This document shows, piece after piece, positions 1-9,028 of a DNA stretch of 64,000 nt. The DNA comes from Chryseobacterium sp. POL2 (GTDB lineage: Bacteria > Bacteroidota > Bacteroidia > Flavobacteriales > Weeksellaceae): the NCBI RefSeq assembly GCF_011058315.1, contig NZ_CP049298.1:1302001-1366000 (forward strand), in the 5' to 3' direction. The notes beneath the pieces are model-generated. The model was given only the letters and a program-made list of their open reading frames with translations, searched no databases and was not told the origin of the DNA. The position numbers were made by a program, and so were the translations under genes. Position 1 is the first letter of the stretch. Each line of letters begins with the position of its first letter.

Positions 1-351
1 TCCTCCGAAAGACTTATCTTTAATTCTTGCTTTCTTACCTCTAAGATTACGGAAGTAATAGATTCTAGCTCTTTTAACTTTACCTTCTCTGTTAACTTCA
101 ATTTTTTGAAGTGCAGGCATGTTGATAGGGAAAACTCTTTCCACACCAACATCTCCACTCATTTTTCTGATGGTAAATGTCTTAGTAGCACCAGTTCCTC
201 TTAGCTGGATCACCACACCTTTAAAGAACTGAGTTCTTGTTTTTTGACCTTCCTTAATTTCGTAATAAACAGTAATTGTATCACCTGCTTTGAAACTTGG
301 GAACTCTTTTTTGTCAATGTACTTGTCTTGTACGTACTTAATTAAATCCAT
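1..351 (-). CDS. rplS: 50S ribosomal protein L19 (partial, 3' end outside window)
   Basis: L19 sits at the 30S-50S interface of the ribosome. The first 117 codons are visible, starting MDLIKYVQDKYIDKKEFPSF at the ATG at 351. The L19 core follows (GDTITVYYEIKEGQKTR, QFFKGVVIQLRG, the TFTIRKMS and GVERVFPINMP blocks) and then the basic tail RARIYYFRNLRGKKARIKDK. L19 in this group is about 115-125 residues, so only a few codons and the stop are missing. It is transcribed away from gldD. The identification is by direct resemblance to the family and is secure. Confidence 0.97.
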   Translation of the reverse strand, partial: MDLIKYVQDKYIDKKEFPSFKAGDTITVYYEIKEGQKTRTQFFKGVVIQLRGTGATKTFTIRKMSGDVGVERVFPINMPALQKIEVNREGKVKRARIYYFRNLRGKKARIKDKSFGG

Positions 352-625
352 TATTTAAATAAAAAAATAATTCAAAGTCAAACAACTTTCACGCCTTTCG
401 TCAGAGGTTGATTAACAGATTGCAAAATTAATCATTTTTATGAATTCTACAATACAAATTATATTTTTTTATTGCTTTTAATACTCGAATTATCAAAGAC
501 TTAGTTTCAAAAGTATTTTAATACGATCTCAAAAACGAAGAATATCCGCTTAAAAGACTAAGAATTAAGATTTTTTTATATTTTATAATGTTCAGTATCT
601 AAAATCTTATCACTATTTTTGCCAG
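352..625. promoter_or_regulatory. Divergent intergenic region rplS / gldD with a Bacteroidetes -7 element for gldD
   Basis: This AT-rich spacer holds the promoters of rplS (leftward) and gldD (rightward). TATTTTTG at 614-621 matches the Bacteroidetes -7 consensus TAnnTTTG and lies only 5 nt before the gldD ATG at 626, so the gldD transcript may be leaderless or nearly so. I see no other structured element. Confidence 0.5.
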
Positions 626-1183
626 ATGTTAAAAAAGCTATTAGGACTTTCTGTTTTGGCACTTTTGTTTTCTTGCAAGAAAGATTATGTGCCCAAGCCT
701 AGCGGGGATTTGCGATTAGAATATCCAAAACCACGTTATCAGACTTTTAGTACAGATTGTCCTTTTCAGTTTGACTATTCAGACTTTGCGGTGATACAAA
801 ATGCAAAAGAATCGTGTTGGTATAATATCAATTACAAAAATATGAAAGCCAAAGTCTTCATCACCTATCTTCCCATAACGGGCGATTTCCAAAGCCATCT
901 GAAAGAGGCAGAAAGAATGGTGTATGAGCATACGATAAAAGCCACTTCTATCGACACGAAAAGCTTTTCTTATCCAGAGAAAAAAGTTTATGGTAATTTT
1001 TACGAATTGCAAGGCCAGTCGGCATCCAACATTCAGTTTTATGTGACGGATAGCACCAGACATTTTTTAACTGGAAATTTATATTTTAACACCCGTCCAA
1101 AACCCGATTCTTTAGCACCGGCGGTGGACTACATAAAAAAAGACATTCTCCACTTGATAGATACTTTTCAGTGGAAAAAATAA
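626..1183 (+). CDS. gldD: Gliding motility lipoprotein GldD
   Basis: GldD is one of the Gld proteins needed for gliding motility and linked to the type IX secretion system in Bacteroidetes. The 185-residue product has a lipoprotein signal with the lipobox LLFSC (lipidated Cys17), then the GldD-type body: a PKPSGDLRLEYPKPRYQ block near the N-terminus, a GDFQSHLKEAERMVYEHTIKA helix and a TDSTRHFLTGNLYFNTRPKPDS block. It should be anchored to a membrane in the periplasm. Its gene is followed 28 nt later by the PfkB kinase, probably in one transcript. T9SS cargo genes occur later in the window (52.4 and 55.6 kb), consistent with an active T9SS. Confidence 0.92.
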   Translation: MLKKLLGLSVLALLFSCKKDYVPKPSGDLRLEYPKPRYQTFSTDCPFQFDYSDFAVIQNAKESCWYNINYKNMKAKVFITYLPITGDFQSHLKEAERMVYEHTIKATSIDTKSFSYPEKKVYGNFYELQGQSASNIQFYVTDSTRHFLTGNLYFNTRPKPDSLAPAVDYIKKDILHLIDTFQWKK

Positions 1184-1211
1184 TATTAAATTTAAATAAA
1201 GACTTATAGAT

Positions 1212-2132
1212 ATGAAATTACTAGCAGTAGGAACTGTAGCATTTGACGCTATCGAAACCCCATTCGGAAAAACTGACAAAATCTTAGGCGGTGCAGCAAC
1301 TTATATCGGACTTGCAGCGTCGGCTTTGGAGGCAGAAGTTGGTTTAGTTTCGGTTATCGGAGGAGACTTTCCACAAGGATATTTGGATATGCTAACTTCA
1401 AAAAACATCAACATCGATGGTGTAGAAGTTATCCAAGATGGGAAAACTTTCTTTTGGAGTGGAAAATACCACAACGATCTTAATTCGCGTGACACGCTGG
1501 TAACAGAACTTAATGTATTAGAAAATTTTGACCCAAAAATCCCTGCAAGCTTCGCAGATGCTGATGTTTTGATGTTAGGAAACCTTCACCCTGCAGTACA
1601 GTTAGCCGTTTTGGAAAGAATGAGCCAAAGACCAAAAATGGTCATTCTTGACACCATGAATTTCTGGATGGATCTTACTTGGGATTTGTTAATGGAAGTA
1701 ATTGCAAAAACTGACGTTATTACGATAAATGATGAAGAGGCAAGACAATTGTCCGGAGAATATTCTTTAGTAAAAGCCGCTCAAAAAATCCATGCTTTAG
1801 GGCCAAAATTCGTGATTATCAAAAAAGGGGAACATGGTGCATTATTATTCCATGACGGGAAAATATTTGCAATTCCTGCGTTACCATTAGAAGAAGTTTT
1901 TGATCCAACAGGCGCTGGTGACACCTTTGCTGGAGGACTTGCAGCTTACATCACCAAAACTGGAGATTTCAGTTTCGAGAATCTTAAAAACGCCCTTATC
2001 GTAGGAAGTGCGATGGCATCTTTCACGGTAGAAAAATTCGGGACTGTACGTTTAGAAAACGTTACTAAAGATGAATTAAAATCAAGAATCAATCAGTTCC
2101 GCGAGTTAACAACTTTCGAACTTAGTATGTAA
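1212..2132 (+). CDS. PfkB family carbohydrate kinase
   Basis: This 306-residue cytoplasmic sugar or nucleoside kinase belongs to the ribokinase/PfkB superfamily. The N-terminal glycine-rich PfkB signature region is visible (LGGAATYIGLAASALEAEVG). The C-terminal signature DPTGAGDTFAGG is at about residues 231-242, where the Asp of GAGD is the catalytic base and the Gly-rich turn forms the anion hole. The length is normal. The substrate cannot be read from the sequence; adenosine-kinase-like or fructokinase-like enzymes of this type are common in flavobacteria. It lies between gldD and two periplasmic chaperone genes, with short gaps (28 and 36 nt) that suggest cotranscription. Confidence 0.88.
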   Translation: MKLLAVGTVAFDAIETPFGKTDKILGGAATYIGLAASALEAEVGLVSVIGGDFPQGYLDMLTSKNINIDGVEVIQDGKTFFWSGKYHNDLNSRDTLVTELNVLENFDPKIPASFADADVLMLGNLHPAVQLAVLERMSQRPKMVILDTMNFWMDLTWDLLMEVIAKTDVITINDEEARQLSGEYSLVKAAQKIHALGPKFVIIKKGEHGALLFHDGKIFAIPALPLEEVFDPTGAGDTFAGGLAAYITKTGDFSFENLKNALIVGSAMASFTVEKFGTVRLENVTKDELKSRINQFRELTTFELSM

Positions 2133-2168
2133 AAAATGTTTGACATCAAACATCAATAATATTATATA

Positions 2169-3998
2169 ATGAAGAAGACTTTTTTTGTATTAGCGGCATT
2201 GGCAACTCAGGTTGCATTTGGTCAAAGCATTATTGTAGGCGACCAAAATATCACGCTAAAGGATTTTAAAGAAAAATATAAATACGGTCTCGAACAAACA
2301 GGCATCGATGCAACCATAAATTCTACGGTAGAATTTATGTTACTTCAACAGTTAGCAAAAGAAAAAAAAGCTGATACTTTGAGTTCTTTCCGCAACGCGG
2401 TTAATATGAGAACAAAGGATCTGAAAGACGCGCATTTGATTCCTGCAAGAATCTTGGATCCTGTGATTTCAGAGTATTTGAGAGCTAGCCAAACCGAATA
2501 CAAAATCCAGGTTTTCAATGTAATAAAACAAGCGGAAGACACCAACAATTACGACCAAATCTATAAAGACGTAAAAGCTGGGACAACAACCATAGACAAC
2601 GCACTGGAAAAATATGTTAAAAATCCAATGCCTCCGACTTATATAAAAGCTGGCGTCTTGGACAACGAGCTTTTCGCAGAAATAGAAAAAACACCTGTTG
2701 GAAGCTATACCAAACTATTCAACGCCAATGGTAGCTTTGTTTTTGCTAAACTTATCGAGAAAAGACCTAGCCTTGGTTATGTGACTTTTGGGACATTGTC
2801 CTACCCTAACGATTTTAATGCAGATGAAACGAAAGCAAAAATTTATGCTGCGCTGAAATCAGGAAAAAAATTCGAGGAAGTTATTAAGGAATTTGGTTCC
2901 ACAGATCACGAAAGAAAAAACGGTGGTTTGGTGCTAGGCTCTCCAGTTCTGCCCGATGAAGTCTATGCTCAGCTTAAAGGAAAAACTGCTGGATATTACA
3001 CAACAGAGCCGATCAAGATTGATAAAAAATTCTTCATTTTTAACATTTATCATATTGAGCCTTACAAGCTTAGTAATGAAAATAAAGAATTCTTCAAAGA
3101 CGAACTCAAAAGAAGTACTTACGCAGGGAATGTAAGCGACAATCTTCTTAAAAACATTATGATAGCGCCAGATTATAAAAGCTTTCCAGAGTTGGCAACT
3201 ATTAAAAAAAGTTATGCTGATTTTAAGAATTTTAAAAATACAAACGCGCCACTGTATCAATACAAATCTAAAGTTGAAAAATATTCTGACCTGAAAGATT
3301 TCATCGATAAAAACTACAAAAGTCTTGATGCAATTCCCGCAACAGAATGGTCAAATCTTATCGATTATCAAATCAAAGATTTTGTTTACCAAGCGTTCGT
3401 TGATGACTTTGAAAACCGTCCCGAAATTAAAACAGAGCTAAACGATTTACGTCAAAACCTTTACTCACAATACATTTTTGATGATTATCTTAAAGGCGAG
3501 ATCAACAAAGATGAAAAAGGACAAAAATCTTATTTTGAAAATCATAAAGACAAATACAAATGGGAAAAACGTGCCAGTAGTCGCGTTGCCATTATCTCTG
3601 ACCCTAAATTGGTTTCTGAGGTTAAAAAAGAAATGGCCAATCTTAAAAACTGGGAAAGTCTAAAAGCTAAATACGATAAGAAGCTGAATGCTAAAAATCA
3701 AATTTTGGTAAGTTTTGAAGAAGGAAAAGTCCCTGCAAGCGCTGAAGTTTTCACCGAGTTCAAAGTTCCTTACGAAAAAGGCGTTCATCAAACAAAAGTG
3801 AAAGACCGCGATGTTATCGTAGCTGTTGACGAATTGCTACCAGAAGAAAACATGACTTTCGAAGAAGCACAAGCCAATGTGAAAGATGCGATGACAGAAC
3901 AATTCTTGAAAGAAAGTATCGCCAATCAAAAAAAGAAAATAAAAGTTGAAATACAACCGGGTTTTGTAGAAGACCTTGCCAAGACTTTTAAGAAATAA
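2169..3998 (+). CDS. Secreted peptidylprolyl isomerase with PpiC/parvulin domains
   Basis: A 609-residue periplasmic folding factor. It has a signal peptide (residues 1-19, ending VAFGQ) and a SurA-like helical N-terminal part. A degenerate parvulin-like segment spans about 116-200, and a clear PpiC domain about 200-300 (GYVTFGTLSYP, KFEEVIKEFGSTDHERKNGG, then a KFFIFNIYHIEPYK end). A long lysine-rich C-terminal region follows. Parvulins of this type help outer-membrane proteins fold. The next gene encodes a second, SurA-like isomerase, so the pair probably works on the same clients. The second gene appears to have its own promoter in the 70-nt gap. Confidence 0.85.
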   Translation: MKKTFFVLAALATQVAFGQSIIVGDQNITLKDFKEKYKYGLEQTGIDATINSTVEFMLLQQLAKEKKADTLSSFRNAVNMRTKDLKDAHLIPARILDPVISEYLRASQTEYKIQVFNVIKQAEDTNNYDQIYKDVKAGTTTIDNALEKYVKNPMPPTYIKAGVLDNELFAEIEKTPVGSYTKLFNANGSFVFAKLIEKRPSLGYVTFGTLSYPNDFNADETKAKIYAALKSGKKFEEVIKEFGSTDHERKNGGLVLGSPVLPDEVYAQLKGKTAGYYTTEPIKIDKKFFIFNIYHIEPYKLSNENKEFFKDELKRSTYAGNVSDNLLKNIMIAPDYKSFPELATIKKSYADFKNFKNTNAPLYQYKSKVEKYSDLKDFIDKNYKSLDAIPATEWSNLIDYQIKDFVYQAFVDDFENRPEIKTELNDLRQNLYSQYIFDDYLKGEINKDEKGQKSYFENHKDKYKWEKRASSRVAIISDPKLVSEVKKEMANLKNWESLKAKYDKKLNAKNQILVSFEEGKVPASAEVFTEFKVPYEKGVHQTKVKDRDVIVAVDELLPEENMTFEEAQANVKDAMTEQFLKESIANQKKKIKVEIQPGFVEDLAKTFKK

Positions 3999-4011
3999 TT
4001 ATAATAAAAGA

Positions 4012-4043
4012 TTGACAACAATCCATTTATAATCCTATTTTTG
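4012..4043 (+). promoter_or_regulatory. Bacteroidetes-type promoter of the surA-like gene
   Basis: A TTG at 4012-4014 and TATTTTTG at 4036-4043 are spaced 21 nt apart, matching the TTTG / TAnnTTTG arrangement of Bacteroidetes housekeeping promoters. The start codon follows at 4069. Read by eye. Confidence 0.55.
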
Positions 4044-4068
4044 CAAACAAATTTTACAAAAAAACATA

Positions 4069-5418
4069 ATGTTAAATAAATTAAAATCGGTTTTTATCCT
4101 GCTAGCTTTAGTTCTTATAAATTCGAACATACAGGCTCAGATAAAACCAGGTCAATACTTAGACGGCATTGCAGCGGTTATCGGTGACGAGATCGTATTA
4201 GAATCCGACATTGAAGAACAAGCCAACTACGCAAAACAACAAGGCACACAAGTGGCTGATAAATGTGAGTTTTTGACAAGCATTGTTAACAACAAAATTA
4301 TCATCTACGAAGCGAAAAGAGATACGTTGATCGAAAATCGTGCTGCTGTTATTAAAGATATGGCACAACAAAAGTATAACCAAATCTTATCACAATTCCC
4401 AGACGAGAAAACCATGTTAGGCATGTACAAGTTCCGTACAGGATACGAAATGCGAAATGCTATTGAAAAAATCGACTCTGACCAATATTATGGACAACAG
4501 AAATACGCAAGAATTACGGAGAAAACAGACGTTACGCCTAACGAGGTAACCGACTTTTTTAACCAGTTCAAATACCAATTACCTCAGGTAAAAGATGAAG
4601 TTATTCTTGGCAAAATTAGTATTTACCCCAAGTTGACAGAAGCGCACAAACAAGAGCTTATCGACAAACTCAATAAAATTAAAAAAGACATTCTTGCAGG
4701 CGAATCTTTTGAAACACAAGCCAGAATATATTCGGAAGATGAAGGCTCAGCAGCCAATGGCGGTCTTTATAAAAACATCAACAAAGGCCAAATGGTAAAG
4801 CCTTTTGAGGCCGCAGCACTTAACCTACAAGAAGGCGAAATGTCAGAACCTGTAGAATCCGAATTTGGTTTCCACTTAATCCAATTAGTTAAAAGAACGG
4901 GGAACAAATTCGATGCAAGACACATCTTGTTAAAAGCAGAACCTACAAAAGAAGAAGTAACAACGGCTAAAAAATTATTAGAAAATATTCGTCAACAGAT
5001 TCTAGATGGTAAAACAACTTTCAAAGATGCTGCTTACAAATATTCTGAAGACAAGTCTACCAAGTTCAACGCTGGGGTAATGCAAGCTCAGGATGGTGGC
5101 GACAAGATTGAAAAACTTCACCTTGATCCTACAATATCTTACCAAATTGCGGGACTCAACAAAGGTGATATTACAGAACCTTTTGAAGAAACGCTTAACC
5201 GTAGAAAAGCCATTGCTATTGTTTCTGTTAACGACGTAATTGACGCACACTCTCTTGATATGGAAACGGATTACGAGAGAATTAAAGAGATGGCGCTTAA
5301 CAAAAAGAAAGGCGAAATCGTTGAAAAATGGGTGAAACAAAAAACACCTAACATCTTCATCTCTATCGATGACAAATACAAAGATTGCCACATCAAAGAT
5401 GGTTTAGAAAAAAAATAA
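4069..5418 (+). CDS. SurA-like periplasmic chaperone / peptidylprolyl isomerase
   Basis: A 449-residue protein with SurA architecture. The signal peptide covers residues 1-24 (ending NIQAQ). A SurA-N helical domain covers about 30-150 (GIAAVIGDEIVLESDIEEQ is the typical opening). The first PpiC domain is at about 175-280 (YSEDEGSAANGGLY, then ESEFGFHLIQLVKR). The second is at about 283-390 (FDARHILLKAEPTKEEV, YSEDKSTKFNAGVM). SurA escorts outer-membrane proteins through the periplasm. Length and domain order match SurA. It lies directly downstream of another parvulin protein and ends at a strong terminator. Confidence 0.9.
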   Translation: MLNKLKSVFILLALVLINSNIQAQIKPGQYLDGIAAVIGDEIVLESDIEEQANYAKQQGTQVADKCEFLTSIVNNKIIIYEAKRDTLIENRAAVIKDMAQQKYNQILSQFPDEKTMLGMYKFRTGYEMRNAIEKIDSDQYYGQQKYARITEKTDVTPNEVTDFFNQFKYQLPQVKDEVILGKISIYPKLTEAHKQELIDKLNKIKKDILAGESFETQARIYSEDEGSAANGGLYKNINKGQMVKPFEAAALNLQEGEMSEPVESEFGFHLIQLVKRTGNKFDARHILLKAEPTKEEVTTAKKLLENIRQQILDGKTTFKDAAYKYSEDKSTKFNAGVMQAQDGGDKIEKLHLDPTISYQIAGLNKGDITEPFEETLNRRKAIAIVSVNDVIDAHSLDMETDYERIKEMALNKKKGEIVEKWVKQKTPNIFISIDDKYKDCHIKDGLEKK

Positions 5419-5440
5419 TATTTTTTGTAAAATATAGAAG

Positions 5441-5467
5441 CCTTACTTTAATTAGTAAGGTTTTTTT
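5441..5467 (+). terminator. Rho-independent terminator after the surA-like gene
   Basis: CCTTACT and AGTAAGG form a 7-bp stem around a TTAATT loop, followed by seven T. It closes the gldD-surA transcription block. Confidence 0.85.
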
Positions 5468-5513
5468 ATATTAAATGCTAAACCAAAAACGACAATAATT
5501 TCTTATCTTTAGC

Positions 5514-5521
5514 TTTATTAA
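5514..5521 (+). promoter_or_regulatory. Probable -7 element for the M13 peptidase gene
   Basis: TATCTTTA is one base from TAnnTTTG and lies 9 nt before the start codon at 5531, just past the terminator of the previous unit. Weak single-motif evidence. Confidence 0.35.
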
Positions 5522-5530
5522 TTTCAAAAA

Positions 5531-7603
5531 ATGAAGAAAGTAAGTATTGGCGTACTAACATTATTAGGCGTATTAGCCACGCAACAAGTTACTGCCCAAA
5601 AAACGGATGCGACAGCCGCAACAATATCAAAAAATTCAAAACAATATCAAGAAGTTGGAATCAACTTGTCAATGATGGATAAGTCCGTAAGACCACAGGA
5701 CGATTTTTTCAATTATGTTAACGGAAATTGGGTTAAAACAGCCAAAATACCAGCCGACAAAGCAAGTTGGGGATCTTTTAACGAACTAAGAGAAAAAACA
5801 GACGAAGCCTCTTTGGACATTCTTAACCACATCTTGAGCGATAAGTTTTCACAAGGTTCCGAAGGTCAAAAAATCCAAGACCTTTATGCTTCCTATATGG
5901 ATCTTAAGAAAAGAGATGCTGATGGTCTGAAGCCAATCCTGGCTGATTTTAAGAAAATAGATGCTATTAAAAACCTTAAAGATTTACAGTCTTATCTTAA
6001 TCAGGCAACCAAATACGGAGACAATCCTTTCTACGGATGGCGCGTTGGTGCAGATCTTAAAGATTCTAAAAACAATGCCATCTATCTAGGCGCGGCAGAC
6101 CTTGGTTTAGGAAAAGACTATTACCAAAAAGAAAACGAAGCCAATACCAAAACTCTAACAGAATATCAAAAACATGTCGCAGCTCTTCTAGATATTATCG
6201 GTTATAAAAACAGTCCAGAAGTTGCAAAATCTATCGTTGATTTCGAAAAGTCTTTGGCTAAAACTTATTTAACTTTAGAACAAGGTCGCGATGCCAACAA
6301 GCGTTACAATCCAAAAACCACTGCGGAACTTTCTGCCATGGTGAAAAATATTGACCTTCCCAATTTTCTTAAAAGTGCTGGCGTTAACACAGATCGTGTT
6401 ATCCTTGGCGAATTAGCTTACTACCAAAATTTGGATAATTTTATCAATGAAAAAAATCTTCCTTTAATCAAAGATTATATGAAAGTGAGATTACTTTCTG
6501 GTAATGCTGGCGTTCTCAATCAAAAAATGGATGCATTAAATTTTTCTTTCTATAGCAAATATCTGCAAGGTCAAGAAGAGCAACGTGCTCTTAATAAACG
6601 CGGACTACAAATGATAAATGGTGTTTTAGGAGAAGCTTTCGGAAAATTATATGTTGAAAAATATTTCCCTGAAGAAGCTAAAATGCAAATGCAAGAATTA
6701 ATTGGTTATTTAATTAAAAGTTACCAAAAACACATCTCTGAGCTAGAATGGATGTCTGCTACAACCAAGGAAAAAGCTTTAGAAAAACTATCGAAATTTA
6801 CCGTAAAAGTAGCCTATCCTGACAAATGGGAAGATTATTCTAAACTTAAAATTGAAGGTCCAAACAAAACATCTTTGTATGAGAATTTAAAAAATGTTTC
6901 GGCTTGGAGATATTCTAAAAACTTAGAAAAAGTTGGTCAGCCAGTTGACAAAACCAAATGGGGAATGACGCCACAAACAGTGAACGCTTATTACAATCCA
7001 TCCAATAACGAAATCGTTTTCCCAGCCGGAATTCTACAACCGCCTTTCTTCAATTTCAAAGCCGATCCTGCTGTTAATTTTGGCGGAATTGGCGCCGTTA
7101 TCGGACACGAAATTGGACATGGTTTTGATGATAGCGGATCAAAATTCGATGGTGAAGGAAATCTTAACAATTGGTGGACAGACGAAGACCGCAAAAATTT
7201 TGAAGCAGCAACCAAAAAGCTAGGCGAACAATACTCTAATTATGAACCTGTAAAAGGATCTAAAGTCAATGGTACTTTCACAATGGGAGAAAACATTGGT
7301 GACCTTGGCGGTGTTGCAGTGGCTTACGACGCTCTACAAATGTATCTAAAAGATCACGGAAATCCAGGATTAATCAGTGGTTACACACAGGACCAAAGAT
7401 TTTTCCTAAGTTGGGCAACCGTGTGGAGAACCAAATCAACTGACAAATTCTTAACCAATCAAGTTAAAACGGACCCACATTCGCCAGGAATGTATCGAGC
7501 AGTTGGACCTTTGGTAAATGTTGACGCTTTCTTCAAAGCTTTCGATATTAAAGAAGGTGACAAACATTACAAAAAACCAGAAGAACGAATCAAAATCTGG
7601 TAA
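5531..7603 (+). CDS. M13 family zinc metallopeptidase (neprilysin/PepO-like)
   Basis: A 690-residue secreted endopeptidase of the neprilysin/endothelin-converting-enzyme family. The signal peptide ends near TQQVTAQ. The N-terminal M13 domain opens with SVRPQDDFFNYVNGNW, the usual family start. The catalytic domain holds the zinc-binding HEIGH at about residues 526-530 and the third ligand in ENIGDLGG (about 587-594). The conserved NAYYNPSNNEIVFPAGILQ segment precedes them, and the C-terminus ends ERIKIW, close to the usual CxVW end but without the Cys. All catalytic residues are present, so it is probably active on small peptides in the periplasm or outside the cell. It is monocistronic, with terminators on both sides. 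Confidence 0.95.
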   Translation: MKKVSIGVLTLLGVLATQQVTAQKTDATAATISKNSKQYQEVGINLSMMDKSVRPQDDFFNYVNGNWVKTAKIPADKASWGSFNELREKTDEASLDILNHILSDKFSQGSEGQKIQDLYASYMDLKKRDADGLKPILADFKKIDAIKNLKDLQSYLNQATKYGDNPFYGWRVGADLKDSKNNAIYLGAADLGLGKDYYQKENEANTKTLTEYQKHVAALLDIIGYKNSPEVAKSIVDFEKSLAKTYLTLEQGRDANKRYNPKTTAELSAMVKNIDLPNFLKSAGVNTDRVILGELAYYQNLDNFINEKNLPLIKDYMKVRLLSGNAGVLNQKMDALNFSFYSKYLQGQEEQRALNKRGLQMINGVLGEAFGKLYVEKYFPEEAKMQMQELIGYLIKSYQKHISELEWMSATTKEKALEKLSKFTVKVAYPDKWEDYSKLKIEGPNKTSLYENLKNVSAWRYSKNLEKVGQPVDKTKWGMTPQTVNAYYNPSNNEIVFPAGILQPPFFNFKADPAVNFGGIGAVIGHEIGHGFDDSGSKFDGEGNLNNWWTDEDRKNFEAATKKLGEQYSNYEPVKGSKVNGTFTMGENIGDLGGVAVAYDALQMYLKDHGNPGLISGYTQDQRFFLSWATVWRTKSTDKFLTNQVKTDPHSPGMYRAVGPLVNVDAFFKAFDIKEGDKHYKKPEERIKIW

Positions 7604-7610
7604 TAAAATA

Positions 7611-7636
7611 AAGGCTATCCAAATTTGGATAGCCTT
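7611..7636. terminator. Bidirectional terminator
   Basis: AAGGCTATCC and GGATAGCCTT form a perfect 10-bp stem with an AAATTT loop, between the convergent M13 peptidase (+) and CoA-transferase (-) genes. A T-run follows at 7639-7643. Confidence 0.85.
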
Positions 7637-7660
7637 AGTTTTTAAAAAATAGAAAGATAT

Positions 7661-8932
7661 TTATTTAAACCTTTCGAATGCTGCTTTTTCAAGCATTTCG
7701 CGGTCATCAGGATGCGAAATATCAATTAAAGCTTTTGCACGTTGTTTTAAATTTTTTCCATATAGATAAGCGGTACCAAATTCGGTACACACATAATGCA
7801 TGTGTCCTCTTGTCGTCACAACGCCTGCGCCAGGCTTCAAAAAAGGAACGATTCTCGGAATGCCTTTTTTTGTGCGAGAACTCAATGCCATAATAGGTTT
7901 TCCGCCTTCACTAAGTGCAGCACCACGCATAAAGTCCATTTGTCCACCGATACCACTATATTGATAAGTTCCTATGGAATCAGCACAAACTTGGCCTGTC
8001 AAATCAATTTCAATTGCAGAATTTATAGCATGAACTTTTTTATTTTTCATAATGTTAATCGGAAAATTAACATGCTGAACATCCAAAAAAGCAATTGCAG
8101 GATTGTCATCTACGAAATCATACAATTTTTTGGTTCCAAAACAAAAACTCGTAATACTTACATTGTTATGAAAACCTTTGCTTTTATTATTGATAACGTC
8201 ATTTTTAATAAGATCTATTACACCGTCACTCAACATTTCGGTATGAACACCGAGATCTTTGTGATTACCTAAAGCTTTCAAAACCGCATCAGGAATAGTT
8301 CCAATTCCCATTTGTAAAGTCGCACCATCATCGATAATTTCTGCAACATATTTTCCGATAAGCGCTTCTTCTGCACCAGCTTTCGCACCGTAATCAATGG
8401 TCATTAAATCTTCCTCGTGCCAAACAAATTTATCAATTTTACTCACATGGATCATCCCATCGCCATGAGTTCTTGGCATTTTCGGATTAACTTGTGCAAT
8501 AACAATTTTTGCGGTGTCCACTGCAGATCTGGCGATATCTACGGAAGTTCCTAAAGTAACGTAACCATGCTTATCCGGTGGAGACACCGTAACAATAGCC
8601 ACATCCAAAGCCAATATATTATTTTTAAAAAGAATAGGAATTTCACTTAGAAAAATCGGGACAAAATCTCCTCTTTCTGAATTAACTGCTTCACGAACTG
8701 GCGTGGATACAAACAGAGAATTAATTCTGAAGCTCTCTCCATATTCAGGTTTTGCAATGGCCACTTCTCCTTGTTGCGTAATAGAAACCATTTCCACATT
8801 TTTTAATCTATGGCTTTGGTTGGCTAGTTCGTTTAACAAAAAATTAGGTGTACATGCACTACCATGCGAGAATATACGATCTCCGCTTTTCACCACGGAC
8901 ACAGCTTCTTCTGCACTTACATAATTTATCAT
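7661..8932 (-). CDS. Acetyl-CoA hydrolase/transferase family protein (4-hydroxybutyrate CoA-transferase type)
   Basis: A 423-residue cytoplasmic family I CoA-transferase that moves CoA between short-chain acyl groups or hydrolyses acetyl-CoA. Visible family blocks are the DRIFSHGSACTPN start, the GATLQMGIGTIPDAVL glycine-rich segment, the HTEMLSDGVIDL motif, the SAIEIDLTGQVCAD block (Glu expected to form the CoA thioester) and GIGGQMDFMRGA near the C-terminus. Length fits the subfamily. Downstream on the same strand from homogentisate dioxygenase with a roughly 100-nt gap, so a link to aromatic amino-acid breakdown is possible but not shown. The exact acyl substrate is unknown. Confidence 0.85.
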   Translation of the reverse strand: MINYVSAEEAVSVVKSGDRIFSHGSACTPNFLLNELANQSHRLKNVEMVSITQQGEVAIAKPEYGESFRINSLFVSTPVREAVNSERGDFVPIFLSEIPILFKNNILALDVAIVTVSPPDKHGYVTLGTSVDIARSAVDTAKIVIAQVNPKMPRTHGDGMIHVSKIDKFVWHEEDLMTIDYGAKAGAEEALIGKYVAEIIDDGATLQMGIGTIPDAVLKALGNHKDLGVHTEMLSDGVIDLIKNDVINNKSKGFHNNVSITSFCFGTKKLYDFVDDNPAIAFLDVQHVNFPINIMKNKKVHAINSAIEIDLTGQVCADSIGTYQYSGIGGQMDFMRGAALSEGGKPIMALSSRTKKGIPRIVPFLKPGAGVVTTRGHMHYVCTEFGTAYLYGKNLKQRAKALIDISHPDDREMLEKAAFERFK

Positions 8933-9028
8933 AACTGTTTTACTTACTTTTAGACGAATCCCCTAAAATTATGACTTCTTTATGGGACACAAAAATGAGA
9001 TTTATCATATAATTTAGCGAACATTCGC

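Noticed and set aside
7678-8272. Plus-strand open frames inside the CoA-transferase gene
   Set aside because: They lie entirely within a strongly supported gene on the minus strand and their translations show no family features.
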